This document shows, piece after piece, positions 1 to 8,264 of a stretch of 17,688 nt of DNA. The first letter of the stretch is position 1; the number at the start of each line of letters is the position of its first letter. The stretch is taken from positions 1 to 17,688 of the forward strand of contig JAVKLI010000018.1 in assembly GCA_031539425.1 (NCBI GenBank), read 5' to 3'. The translations under genes and the position numbers were made by a program. This DNA comes from UBA4416 sp031539425. Lineage in GTDB: Bacteria; Bacteroidota; Bacteroidia; B-17B0; Aurantibacillaceae. The notes below the pieces were generated by a model, which had not been told where the DNA came from, searched no databases, and saw only the letters and a list, made by a program, of their open reading frames with translations.

Positions 1-1
1 A

Positions 2-335
2 TTTAGGTACGAACAAACCATAAGATTAGACATTAAATACACTGATAGATAGATTATGATGTTGGAAAGGAAAAATATTGTACTTTTGATGGTACAGATT
101 ATAAAAATCGTTTTAATGGGTTCTACGATTTTTATTCAAACCTCTAAAAACTAATTTTTAGAACCCACCTAAAGTAAATTGGATATCTAATAAAATTGAA
201 ATTGAAATAGTTGATACTCAAAAACCGGACAACGACCAAGTATCCATATTTATTGACGACGTACCAGTGTTAGAAAATTATTTAGTTACTCAAACAATTA
301 AAAACAAAGGACGAAAAGTTGCATTTATGGCTTGA
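2..335 (+). pseudogene. Remains of a broken gene (C-terminal part), function unknown
   Basis: Three protein-like stretches follow one another in three different frames: 2-52 (frame 2, ending in TAG), 52-147 (frame 1, with YCTFDGTDYKNRFNGFYDFY) and 162-335 (frame 3, with NKIEIEIVDTQKPDNDQVSI and the end GRKVAFMA). The last piece runs 57 codons to a TGA at 333-335 and overlaps the end of kynU, on the other strand, by 11 bp. The composition looks coding, but no single frame stays open, so I read this as a decayed gene whose 5' part lies outside the window. The last stretch has the charged beta-strand look of a secreted C-terminal domain. I do not recognise the family. Sequencing errors could mimic the two frame changes. 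Confidence 0.4.
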
Positions 336-1593
336 ATCCGCCATTTAAAAGCGTTCCAAACCTGTACACATCTTCATAGCTATTATACATAGGTACAGGG
401 GCGCAGCGTATGACGTTAGGTTCTCGCCAATCTGTTATTACGCCGTGGTTAATTAGCTTGTTAAATAATTGTTTGTTTTGATTTTTTGCAATAATACTAA
501 TTTGACACCCTCTGTTTTCTATAGGTGTGATTATTTCTAATTCGGTGTTTTTAGATTTATTGATATCATGTATAATAAATTCTAAATAGGCGGTAAGGAT
601 TTTGCTTTTAGCTAATAAAGCTGCCATACCTACAGTATCAAATAGTTCAACAGATGCCTTATATGCAGCCATTGATAAAATTGGGGCATTACTTAGTTGC
701 CATTTTTCTACCGTTTGTATAGGTACAAACTCTTGATCCATTTTAAATCTATTGGTTTTATCATGTCCCCACCAACCAGAAAAAATTGGTAATTTGCTTG
801 TATGATGTTTTTGATGCACATAAGCACCAGCTACGCTACCAGGCCCCGAATTTAAATACTTGTAACTACACCAGGCTGCAAAATCTACTTGCCAATTGTG
901 TAATTCTAAATTAATATTTCCTGCCGCATGAGCCAAATCAAAACCTACAGGTATATTGTATTGATGGGCTTTTTGAGTTATTGATTTCATGTCAAAAACT
1001 TGTCCAGTAAAATAATTAACCCCACCAATAAAGACTAAAGCTAATTCATCTTTATGGTTTTCAATGGCTGCTAAAATATCTTCATGATGAATACCATACT
1101 CACCGCTACGAGGAGCAATTTCTATAATAGAATCTTTAATATTATAACCATGAAATTGTACTTGAGATTGCAGAGCATATTGATCGCTTGGAAAGGCTTT
1201 TGCTTCACATAAAATTTTGTATTTTGTTTTTGTAGGTCTGTAAAAAGAGACTAATAGCAAGTGAACATTAACAGTTAATTGATTCATCATCACCACTTCG
1301 TGCGGCAGTGCGCCTACAATTTTTGATGATGGTAGTGCAAACTGCTCATGATAAGACACCCACGGGTTTTTTGCTAAAAAATGCCCTTCCACACCATAAG
1401 TAGCCCAATCATTTAATTCTTGTTGTATTGTAGCGGCTGTATTTTTTGGTTGCAAACCAAGCGAATTACCTGTAAAATAAACACAATCAACGCCTTTGTG
1501 TTGAGGAATGTAAAACTGATTTCGTAAATAATTTAATGCGTCTGATTGATCTAATTGTTTTGAAAATTCAAGTGTGTTTTGAAATGGCATCAT
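325..1593 (-). CDS. kynU: Kynureninase
   Basis: This PLP-dependent hydrolase cleaves kynurenine or 3-hydroxykynurenine to (3-hydroxy)anthranilate and alanine in the tryptophan-kynurenine route. The 422-residue length is usual for bacterial kynureninases. Visible signatures are YFTGNSLGLQPK (39-50), the PLP-contacting GFDLAHAAGN (217-226; Asp219, His222) and the Schiff-base lysine Lys245 in WCSYKYLNSGPGS. The reading begins MMPF, and either of the two adjacent ATGs could be used. It is the last gene of the minus-strand run, 12 bp after aspartate kinase. Its 3' end overlaps a decayed plus-strand gene. No other kynurenine-pathway gene is in the window, so whether it serves tryptophan breakdown or NAD synthesis cannot be told. 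Identity is very likely from the family motifs. Confidence 0.95.
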   Translation of the reverse strand: MMPFQNTLEFSKQLDQSDALNYLRNQFYIPQHKGVDCVYFTGNSLGLQPKNTAATIQQELNDWATYGVEGHFLAKNPWVSYHEQFALPSSKIVGALPHEVVMMNQLTVNVHLLLVSFYRPTKTKYKILCEAKAFPSDQYALQSQVQFHGYNIKDSIIEIAPRSGEYGIHHEDILAAIENHKDELALVFIGGVNYFTGQVFDMKSITQKAHQYNIPVGFDLAHAAGNINLELHNWQVDFAAWCSYKYLNSGPGSVAGAYVHQKHHTSKLPIFSGWWGHDKTNRFKMDQEFVPIQTVEKWQLSNAPILSMAAYKASVELFDTVGMAALLAKSKILTAYLEFIIHDINKSKNTELEIITPIENRGCQISIIAKNQNKQLFNKLINHGVITDWREPNVIRCAPVPMYNSYEDVYRFGTLLNGGFKP

Positions 1594-1605
1594 GATAAGA
1601 CTAAT

Positions 1606-2877
1606 TTATGAAAGGTTTGATTTAAGTACGAGTTGTGCTGTTGCTCTACTTCGTTGATCTAACAATACTGTTTTATTATCGGTTAATCGGGTTAATACAT
1701 CAAGGTTAAAATGCTGAATAGTGAGCAATTCAACATCCATATTATAAGTTACTTTATATGATTTAGATAAGGTGTCTAATAAATTACATTTATTAACTAA
1801 GACAGCATCACAACACACTGTAAAACTAATAGCAGATAACTGCATCATATTAATTTTAACCGCATGCTTTGAAAATAAATTAAAAATATGACTTAAATTA
1901 TCTTCGGCAATAAATGAAAAATTTAAAGAGTGTAATGAAATTAATATTTGATAAGGCTTAAAAATATAACTTGGTACAGATAATCTTTTAGCACTTTGAG
2001 ATATAGTGGTACCAGATTTTAAAGGATGAATAAAAGATTTAATGTATAATGGAATGTTTTTGTTTTGAAGTGGCTGAACCGTTTTTGGATGAATAACTGA
2101 AGCTCCAAAGTATGTCATCTCTATCGCATCTTGATAGGATAGTTCTGATATTAACGTTGCATCAGAAAAATATTTAGGATCAGCATTTAAAACTCCAGCC
2201 ACATCTTTCCAAACATATACAGCTTGTGCGTTTAAACAATAAGCAATAATAGCTGCGGTATAATCAGATCCTTCACGAGCCAATGTAACTGTATCTTGCT
2301 GTTCATTAGAAGCTATAAATCCCTGAGTAATAATAAAATTATGAGTATGAAATTGCGTGCATAAATTTGATGTAACAAGGGTTTCTGTTAATTCAAAATT
2401 TACCTTACCTTCTTGAAAAGTACTATCTGTTTTAATAAACAAACGTGCATCTATCCACGTATTATTTAAGTTTTTTTCTAATAAATAAGCTGCTAAAATT
2501 TTAGATGATAACAATTCGCCCATACAAATAATTTGATCATACACATAGCTATAATTTTGATTTTGATTATTGTGTAACCAGTTAATAGACGTTTCGATGA
2601 TGTTTTCAATGTTTTTAAAAATAGTATTTGTAGTATTTTGAAATAATTGATTGGCAATTTCAATATGTTTTTGTTGAACCAGTTTTAAGGCAGAAATAGA
2701 GGCATCAACATTTTTAAAATATAAATTAACCACTTCTTCTAATTGGTTGGTAGTTTTAGCTAAAGCAGAAACAACAATGCAAATTTTTTCGGTTTTATAT
2801 GTTTGTAAAATTTTGCAAACGTTTATAAATCCATCAACATCTTTTATAGAAGCGCCCCCAAATTTAAATATCTTCAT
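1606..2877 (-). CDS. Aspartate kinase (monofunctional, with ACT region)
   Basis: It phosphorylates aspartate, the first step towards lysine, threonine and methionine. Three in-frame ATGs exist (2898, 2886, 2877). I choose 2877 because the protein then begins MKIFKFGGAS, the usual start of the family, giving 423 residues. The amino-acid-kinase domain covers about residues 1-290. It has the nucleotide-binding KFGGAS (5-10), MGELLSSK, and LAREGSDYTAA (199-209), which is the family's LGRxGSDYTA motif with Ala in place of the first Gly. FGASVIHPKT near 257-266 is also typical. The C-terminal 100-odd residues fit a regulatory ACT region, but the order and feedback inhibitor cannot be read. No homoserine dehydrogenase is fused. 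It overlaps the upstream 155-residue gene by 14 bp and lies 12 bp before kynU, so the three are probably cotranscribed. Confidence 0.92.
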   Translation of the reverse strand: MKIFKFGGASIKDVDGFINVCKILQTYKTEKICIVVSALAKTTNQLEEVVNLYFKNVDASISALKLVQQKHIEIANQLFQNTTNTIFKNIENIIETSINWLHNNQNQNYSYVYDQIICMGELLSSKILAAYLLEKNLNNTWIDARLFIKTDSTFQEGKVNFELTETLVTSNLCTQFHTHNFIITQGFIASNEQQDTVTLAREGSDYTAAIIAYCLNAQAVYVWKDVAGVLNADPKYFSDATLISELSYQDAIEMTYFGASVIHPKTVQPLQNKNIPLYIKSFIHPLKSGTTISQSAKRLSVPSYIFKPYQILISLHSLNFSFIAEDNLSHIFNLFSKHAVKINMMQLSAISFTVCCDAVLVNKCNLLDTLSKSYKVTYNMDVELLTIQHFNLDVLTRLTDNKTVLLDQRSRATAQLVLKSNLS

Positions 2878-3331
2878 TTGATTCATCTTCTGTTTCAACA
2901 GTTAAATAATTAAGTAACTCTGTTGGTAAATCTGATTTTAAAAAATAATAGCCTTCAATAGGATTTACATAATCTTTGGAACCTTTTAAAATAACGTTAA
3001 ACTGTATATTGTTATTGGTAGATACTTTTTCGGTTTTAGCAATTAACTTGCTAGAAAATAAAATATGTGTTTGCGATTCGTTTGCAAGGTTACATTCTAA
3101 AATAGTAAGATTTGGTATTTCAACAGATTTTTCGTTGTTAGCAATTTTATACTGTAAATTAAAAGGCGCATTGTTCAGTATTTTAAAATTGCTAATATTT
3201 TCTTTTACTTCAAATTCATCTTCCCAAACATATTTTATATTGTCTTCTGTTTCAAAGCCTTCATTTTCTTTATCAGCATAGGCTTGATTAAATTTTGAAT
3301 TAATCATCTTTACATTTACAGTGAGTTTCAT
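2864..3331 (-). CDS. Hypothetical protein, 155 aa
   Basis: I do not recognise this gene. The 155-residue product is acidic, with no signal peptide, membrane segment or cysteine-rich motif; a single Cys lies near residue 80. Alternating polar and hydrophobic residues and many Asn, Glu and Lys suggest a small beta-rich soluble protein. The C-terminus is strongly acidic (VETEDESNEDI). It sits 8 bp after the SCO gene and overlaps aspartate kinase by 14 bp, so it is translated inside the same run. The usable start could also be Met9, which would remove 24 bp. The position between sco1 and aspartate kinase gives no clear functional hint. I accept it as a real gene because of its tight packing and its coding-like composition; the opposite-strand ORF of 101 codons here looks like a shadow. 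Confidence 0.75.
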   Translation of the reverse strand: MKLTVNVKMINSKFNQAYADKENEGFETEDNIKYVWEDEFEVKENISNFKILNNAPFNLQYKIANNEKSVEIPNLTILECNLANESQTHILFSSKLIAKTEKVSTNNNIQFNVILKGSKDYVNPIEGYYFLKSDLPTELLNYLTVETEDESNEDI

Positions 3332-3339
3332 AGTTTAAT

Positions 3340-3951
3340 TTATTTTTCTTTAAGTAAAATTTTAATATCTTTTATCAGTTTAACTACCGACATGCTATCG
3401 GTGCCATCATAATAGCCACGTATATGTTTTTTGGTATCTACTAAAATTAAAAATTCGCTATGTAAAAATTGTTCTGTAATAGTCACATCTTCTTTAGCGG
3501 TTACTAAGTAATCTATTTTAGCTGTTTTATAAATATCTTGTTTGTTACCTGTTACAAGGTGCCATTTGTTGTGATTAATTTGATACATAGCAGCATAGTT
3601 TTGTAATGCGCGTATTGAATCGTTTTTAGGATCTACAGAATGAGATAAAAGTAATACTGTGGTGTCATTAAGATATGCTTTTTGTACTTGTAATAATTGG
3701 TTAGTCATAATAGGGCAAATAGATTTACAGGTTGTAAACATAAAATTGGCAACATAAATTTTGTTTTTAAAATTTACTTGAGTAATGGTATTACCAAGTT
3801 GATTTGTAAACGTAAAGTTTTGAATGGCATGATAAACGGTATCACCATCTACTACTGTTTTATTTCCAAAATATGGAAGCGTGGGTTGTTTGTTGCAACT
3901 ACATATTGTAATTAAAATAAATATAAATAAAGTGTATTTAATGTTTTTCAT
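3340..3951 (-). CDS. SCO1/SenC-family copper-binding lipoprotein
   Basis: SCO proteins are membrane-tethered thioredoxin-fold proteins that bind copper and deliver it, or act as thiol reductants, for the CuA centre of cytochrome c oxidase. The 203-residue product has an N-terminal hydrophobic segment (8-18) ending in a lipobox-like ICSC with the probable lipidated Cys19. The copper motif CxxxC is present as CKSIC (Cys75, Cys79), and the third ligand His164 lies in FLHSEFLILVD. The thioredoxin-like core ends near HIRGYYD (176-182). All metal ligands are intact, so it is probably functional. It overlaps the preceding degenerate paralogue by 14 bp and lies 8 bp before the 155-residue gene. No oxidase subunit is in the window, so the partner is inferred from the family only. 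Confidence 0.92.
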   Translation of the reverse strand: MKNIKYTLFIFILITICSCNKQPTLPYFGNKTVVDGDTVYHAIQNFTFTNQLGNTITQVNFKNKIYVANFMFTTCKSICPIMTNQLLQVQKAYLNDTTVLLLSHSVDPKNDSIRALQNYAAMYQINHNKWHLVTGNKQDIYKTAKIDYLVTAKEDVTITEQFLHSEFLILVDTKKHIRGYYDGTDSMSVVKLIKDIKILLKEK

Positions 3952-4597
3952 TTTTATGTTTTAGTTTGTTTGTATTTGTAATATTTTGAGCAAATTCTTT
4001 AATTTTTAAGTGTTCAAATTCTTCTGTTAATCGTTTTATTTCTGATGCATAACGCGAATCGTAATAACCTCTTATATGTTTTGAATTATCAATTAAAATC
4101 ATAAAACTGAAATCTATGTAATACGGTTTTTGTATAAAGTAATTTAAATTTTGTTTTGCAAATTCTATAGAATCTAAATATACTTTATGCACATTAGGAT
4201 GAATCGAAAATAATTTGTCAAAGCAATTTATATAATTAGAATTACTTATGGTTGCTATAAAAAATGGAATTTTTTTTATTTTATGAGACTTATATTTTAA
4301 GTATTCTATAAAGGCGTCTAATCTAAAATTTTCTGTAATGTATTGTTGTTTTACAAACATTATCACGTACATCGGAAATTGTACGCTGTCTATTTCATGT
4401 AGCACTAAAGAATCTGATTTTTTGAATAAAAATTTGGTGTTAAATTTTTGATATACGGTATCGTTATGTGTTAGTAGTTTTTGCCCGTATATGGGCATTT
4501 TTTTACAGTGTGTTGTAGAGCAATCTAATAGTAATTTAATAGATGCAGGTAATAGCAATACGAATAAAAAAAGTATTTTTTTGTTTTTTAGTATCAT
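3938..4597 (-). CDS. Degenerate SCO-like protein lacking the copper ligands
   Basis: The 219-residue product has an N-terminal hydrophobic segment (8-25), probably a signal anchor. The sequence around Cys26 (LLDC) is a poor lipobox. It aligns by eye with the next gene, the true SCO protein. IYGQKLLTHNDTVYQ matches YFGNKTVVDGDTVYH, and FMILIDNSKHIRGYYD matches EFLILVDTKKHIRGYYD, with the core spacing kept. The metal ligands are gone: the two Cys positions fall on Gln84 and Thr88, and the His falls on Asp162. It is probably a tandem duplicate that kept the thioredoxin-like fold but lost copper and thiol chemistry, perhaps acting as a partner or scaffold. The frame is open over its full length, so it is not an obvious pseudogene. 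It lies 3 bp after the HlyD-like gene and overlaps sco1 by 14 bp. Confidence 0.72.
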   Translation of the reverse strand: MILKNKKILFLFVLLLPASIKLLLDCSTTHCKKMPIYGQKLLTHNDTVYQKFNTKFLFKKSDSLVLHEIDSVQFPMYVIMFVKQQYITENFRLDAFIEYLKYKSHKIKKIPFFIATISNSNYINCFDKLFSIHPNVHKVYLDSIEFAKQNLNYFIQKPYYIDFSFMILIDNSKHIRGYYDSRYASEIKRLTEEFEHLKIKEFAQNITNTNKLKHKNEKH

Positions 4598-4600
4598 AGG

Positions 4601-5722
4601 TTAAAATGTTTTTTCTTCTATATTTAAATTAATTTTTGGCACTTTTACTTTATCTTTAAGTGTTAAATTTTTTACAACTTCAATATTGATGCCATCTGAT
4701 AAGCCGGTTGTTATAAAACGTTTTTCAAAAGTATTGGGTTTTGTTTCTACCTCTACAAATGCTTTATCTGTTTTGTCTTTTTCAAATTGTAGTACACGCT
4801 CATTAATGGCAAGCACTTGTTTTTTTTTTTCTAAAATAATATCGGCGTTGGCGCTATAGCCTGCCCTAATAAATTGCCCATTTTTGTTTTCAATTTTTGC
4901 TCTTAAAAAAAAGTAAATAGCCCCATTTTCGTTGGAACCTTTAGGGGCAACATATTCCAGCTTAGCCAAAAATTTTAATTTATTTATAGCGCCAATAGTT
5001 ATAATTAAATTCATGTTTTCTTTTAATACAGCCACTTCGCTTTCATCTATTTTTCCTTCAAACACCATATCGTCCATATTAGCAATAGATGCAATGCTGG
5101 TGCCATCATTAAAGGTGTTACTTTCTATTACATGCGACCCTTCTTTTACCATCACATCTGTTATCATGCCTGATATAGTGGCTTTTATAAAGGTGTTAGA
5201 TGCAGCGTTAAGAGCCGAAGAAATTCCTTTTTGTACAATTTGTAATTGTTCTTTGGCGGTGTTTAATTCTAAACCCGCTGATTTAAATTTATTTTCAAAT
5301 GTAATCAGTTCTGATTTTGGAATAATTTGTTTGTCAAATAATGATTTTTGTCTATCGAATTCTTGTTGGGCGGTTTCAAAATTTATTTCTGCGGCTTTTA
5401 CTCTGTTTTCTGCGTTAGCTAAATTTTGAATAGAGGGGATGATTTTTACTTGTGCTATCAAATCGCCTTGTTTTACTTGCATGCCTGATGTAACAAATAG
5501 TTTTTCTACAATACCAGATACTTGAGGTTTTAATAACACTTCTTTGCGTGGGCATATAGAGCCTGTAACTACTGTTTTTTTTACAATATCATTTATAGAT
5601 GGAGAAATTAACTCTTGTGTATTTAAAGTTTCGTTAGAGTTTGAAGCTAAAAATGAGAAGGTAATTACTACAGTAAAAATGATACTACTAATGATAAGGA
5701 TAATTTTAAGTTTTCTTTTCAT
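4601..5722 (-). CDS. HlyD/MacA-like periplasmic adaptor (membrane fusion protein)
   Basis: This adaptor links an inner-membrane transporter to an outer-membrane channel in a tripartite efflux complex. The 373-residue protein has one N-terminal membrane segment (about 6-25) and then periplasmic sequence. The biotinyl/lipoyl-like half-motif VSGIVEKLFVTSGMQVKQGD lies at 68-87, and its second half, ISGMITDVMVKEGSHV, at 183-198. Between them, about 100-165, is an alpha-helical hairpin rich in Ala, Glu, Gln and Lys (NRVKAAEINFETAQQEFDRQ). A beta-barrel and membrane-proximal part follow to the end. The pair of MacB/FtsX-type permeases immediately upstream (20 bp gap) marks it as the MacA-like partner of an ABC efflux system rather than an RND pump. 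The substrate cannot be read from sequence. Confidence 0.88.
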   Translation of the reverse strand: MKRKLKIILIISSIIFTVVITFSFLASNSNETLNTQELISPSINDIVKKTVVTGSICPRKEVLLKPQVSGIVEKLFVTSGMQVKQGDLIAQVKIIPSIQNLANAENRVKAAEINFETAQQEFDRQKSLFDKQIIPKSELITFENKFKSAGLELNTAKEQLQIVQKGISSALNAASNTFIKATISGMITDVMVKEGSHVIESNTFNDGTSIASIANMDDMVFEGKIDESEVAVLKENMNLIITIGAINKLKFLAKLEYVAPKGSNENGAIYFFLRAKIENKNGQFIRAGYSANADIILEKKKQVLAINERVLQFEKDKTDKAFVEVETKPNTFEKRFITTGLSDGINIEVVKNLTLKDKVKVPKINLNIEEKTF

Positions 5723-5742
5723 AATTTTAGTTATTGTTGTTT

Positions 5743-6987
5743 TTATTCGTCTCGTAAGGCATTAAGTGGAGTGATAGATACAGCACGCTTTGCAGGCATA
5801 TAGCCGGCTAACATACCGCAAAAAATTAAAATACCTAATACCTGAAGTGCCATTGAAAAATTGATAGTTGGGTTTAAAAAATCACTCCCATGTTTTAAAG
5901 CTAAATATATAACTTCTAATATACATACACCAAAAAATAAGCCCATGTATCCTGCAATACTTGTTAAAAATACAGCTTCTAGTACTATTTGACTAATAAT
6001 GTTAATTGGTGTGGCGCCAAGAGCTCTTTTAATACCTACTTCTTTGGTGCGCTCTTTTACCACAATAAGCATAATGTTACTTATACCTACAATGCCTGCT
6101 AGTATGGTGCCTATGCCTACCAACCAAACTAATACATACACACCATTAAACAATCCAGTAAATTTTTTAAACTCGGCGCCCATATTCCAACTACCTATTG
6201 CTTTTTTATCATCGGGATGAATGTTGTTTTTTTCTTTAAGCAAGGCTACTACTTTTTTTTCAAGTACTTCGGCAGGTACGTCATCAAAGCTTTTGATAGC
6301 AAACCAACTAATATGAGACCCAAAATTGTATGCCTGTTGCATGGTATTGAGTGGTATGTATACTGTTTCTCGCTCTTCATTTGCTCTAAAGTTGCCACCA
6401 GATTTGGAAGACATCACACCTATTACTTGATAGTAGGCGTTGTCAATTTTAATGGTTTTATTAAGAGGGTTTTCTTTTTTATCAAATAATTTTTGAGCAA
6501 TGCTATGCCCAATAATACACACTTTGCGTTTTGCTGTAATGTCTAAATCATTAATAAATCTACCCTTTGCTAACTGTACGCTAAATAAAATGGTAAGATT
6601 AGGGTAGGCGCCTTTAAGGGTTGCGTTTGTTTTTTTGATGCCGTTAGATAATTTGTTTTGCTGCCATGATTGCAGCATGGGAGAAATTTGTTCTATCCAT
6701 GTTATATTAGATAAGGTGGCATAATCTTGTGTGGTAAAACTAATGTATCTACCTGGTTTAAGCCCTTTATAGCCCTTAGAGGCTGATTGACCCCATATAT
6801 AAAAGCTGTTAGTGGCAACTCCGCTAAATGCTTTATTTAAGCCATTAATAAACCCATTACCAAAGCCTAGCATTATAACAAACATAAAGATGCCCCAAAA
6901 TACACCCAGCATGGTAAGAAAAGAGCGTAATTTGTTTTTACTGATGGTTGCAAAAATTTCTATCCAGTTATCTCTATCAAATATCAT
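5743..6987 (-). CDS. ABC transporter permease, MacB/FtsX family (second of pair)
   Basis: The 414-residue protein has the layout of MacB permease halves: TM1 at about 22-46, a large periplasmic domain to about 280, then TM2 (283-310), TM3 (334-362) and TM4 (376-398). The hallmark of the FtsX domain, VVKERTKEVGIKRALGATP (309-327), is the coupling region between TM2 and TM3. The N-terminal NWIEIFATISKNKLRSFLT is the usual MacB-type start. There is no nucleotide-binding domain, so an ATPase must be supplied separately. It follows the first permease by 6 bp and precedes the adaptor by 20 bp. The two permeases share the same architecture but only moderate identity and probably form a heterodimer. 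Confidence 0.9.
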   Translation of the reverse strand: MIFDRDNWIEIFATISKNKLRSFLTMLGVFWGIFMFVIMLGFGNGFINGLNKAFSGVATNSFYIWGQSASKGYKGLKPGRYISFTTQDYATLSNITWIEQISPMLQSWQQNKLSNGIKKTNATLKGAYPNLTILFSVQLAKGRFINDLDITAKRKVCIIGHSIAQKLFDKKENPLNKTIKIDNAYYQVIGVMSSKSGGNFRANEERETVYIPLNTMQQAYNFGSHISWFAIKSFDDVPAEVLEKKVVALLKEKNNIHPDDKKAIGSWNMGAEFKKFTGLFNGVYVLVWLVGIGTILAGIVGISNIMLIVVKERTKEVGIKRALGATPINIISQIVLEAVFLTSIAGYMGLFFGVCILEVIYLALKHGSDFLNPTINFSMALQVLGILIFCGMLAGYMPAKRAVSITPLNALRDE

Positions 6988-6993
6988 GGTTGT

Positions 6994-8223
6994 TTAATCT
7001 GCTCTTAATGATTCGATAACTTCTACTTTAGTGGCTTTACGTGATGGAATAATGCCAGCTATAGCGCCCGAAATTACTATTAATAACAACGCATTTATAG
7101 CAACACTTGTATTTACATTGGGGTTTACAAAATACTCACTATTAAATTTAAAATAGTTTATACAAAATATTAAAATCAAACCACATAACATACCTATCAC
7201 ACCAGATATAAAGGTTATAAAAACAGACTCTTGCATAATAAGCAAAATAATAGATATAGGTGTTGCCCCAATAGCTTTGCGTATGCCTATTTCTTTTGTG
7301 CGTTCTTTTACCACTACTGTCATGATATTGCTTATTCCTATAATACCAGACATTAAGGTAAACAAGCCAATAATGGTTACAAATACTTTAATACCCGATA
7401 TCATTTGTATGGTAGATTGAATGTTTTCAATATTATTATTTACATATATGGCGTTTGGGTCGTTTATATTATAGTTATGTTTTTTGGCTAAATAAAATTT
7501 GATTTCATTTTCTATTTGTTTGGTATTTGTTACACATTGGGGCGTAATACTTACCCAAAGCTGATTTATATGATTTGTGTTTCCATACATTTTTTGAGTT
7601 ACCGTAATTGGCGTGTACACTCTATCATTTTCTTCACGGCCTTTATCATTAAATACACCCACTACTTTATAAAATGTATTGTTTATTAAAACATCTTTTC
7701 CTAATGGATTTTCTTGATTAAATAAAGCGTTTTTTACATTGATACCTATAGTACACACTTTTCTCATTTGTTCAATATCTATTTGATTTACAAAGCGTCC
7801 TTGAAGTATTTCCATTTTTTCTAATTGTTCATGCTCAGGCATAGTAGGTATAATTCTATAACCTAGGTGTTCCGTTTTATATGATACTTCATAAGTATTG
7901 TAATCCCTATATGTGGTAGAGATGTACTCTATACCTTTAATGTGATGTTTTATATAATTGTAATCATCGTTAGTAAATTGTATATATCTATCAGTTTTTA
8001 GGCCTTTATAAGGTATGGTTGTGTTACCACCATAAAAAGTAATAGTGTTTTGCGCATCCCCTCCAAATTGTTTGATAATACCATTTTTTAAACCTTCGCC
8101 AGAGGCTAATAACACAATAAGCATAAAGATGCCCCACGCCACACTAAAGCCTGTTAAAAAAGTACGCAGTTTGTTTTTACTAATGGTATCAAATATTTCT
8201 TTCCATTTATCTAAATCAAACAT
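6994..8223 (-). CDS. ABC transporter permease, MacB/FtsX family (first of pair)
   Basis: The 409-residue protein has the same four-segment plan as its neighbour: TM1 about 20-41, a periplasmic domain 45-275, TM2 278-304, TM3 326-357 and TM4 375-393. The coupling motif VVVKERTKEIGIRKAIGATP is at 303-322. Like its neighbour it lacks an ATP-binding domain. Proteins of this type power efflux or lipoprotein and peptide handling mechanically across the envelope, but nothing here gives the substrate. It is the first gene of the minus-strand run. About 40 bp upstream of its start begins the tail of a truncated gene next to the IS scar, so its promoter may have been altered by the insertion. A weak promoter-like TATATTTC lies only 5 bases before the start codon. 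Confidence 0.9.
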   Translation of the reverse strand: MFDLDKWKEIFDTISKNKLRTFLTGFSVAWGIFMLIVLLASGEGLKNGIIKQFGGDAQNTITFYGGNTTIPYKGLKTDRYIQFTNDDYNYIKHHIKGIEYISTTYRDYNTYEVSYKTEHLGYRIIPTMPEHEQLEKMEILQGRFVNQIDIEQMRKVCTIGINVKNALFNQENPLGKDVLINNTFYKVVGVFNDKGREENDRVYTPITVTQKMYGNTNHINQLWVSITPQCVTNTKQIENEIKFYLAKKHNYNINDPNAIYVNNNIENIQSTIQMISGIKVFVTIIGLFTLMSGIIGISNIMTVVVKERTKEIGIRKAIGATPISIILLIMQESVFITFISGVIGMLCGLILIFCINYFKFNSEYFVNPNVNTSVAINALLLIVISGAIAGIIPSRKATKVEVIESLRAD

Positions 8224-8264
8224 GTGGAAATATAATAAAAATACGCTTTTAGCACAACGAAAAT

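Noticed and set aside
4932..5429. 165-codon plus-strand ORF opposite the HlyD-like gene
   Set aside because: It overlaps a clear adaptor gene with conserved motifs and has a skewed Ser/Leu/Phe composition typical of antisense shadows.
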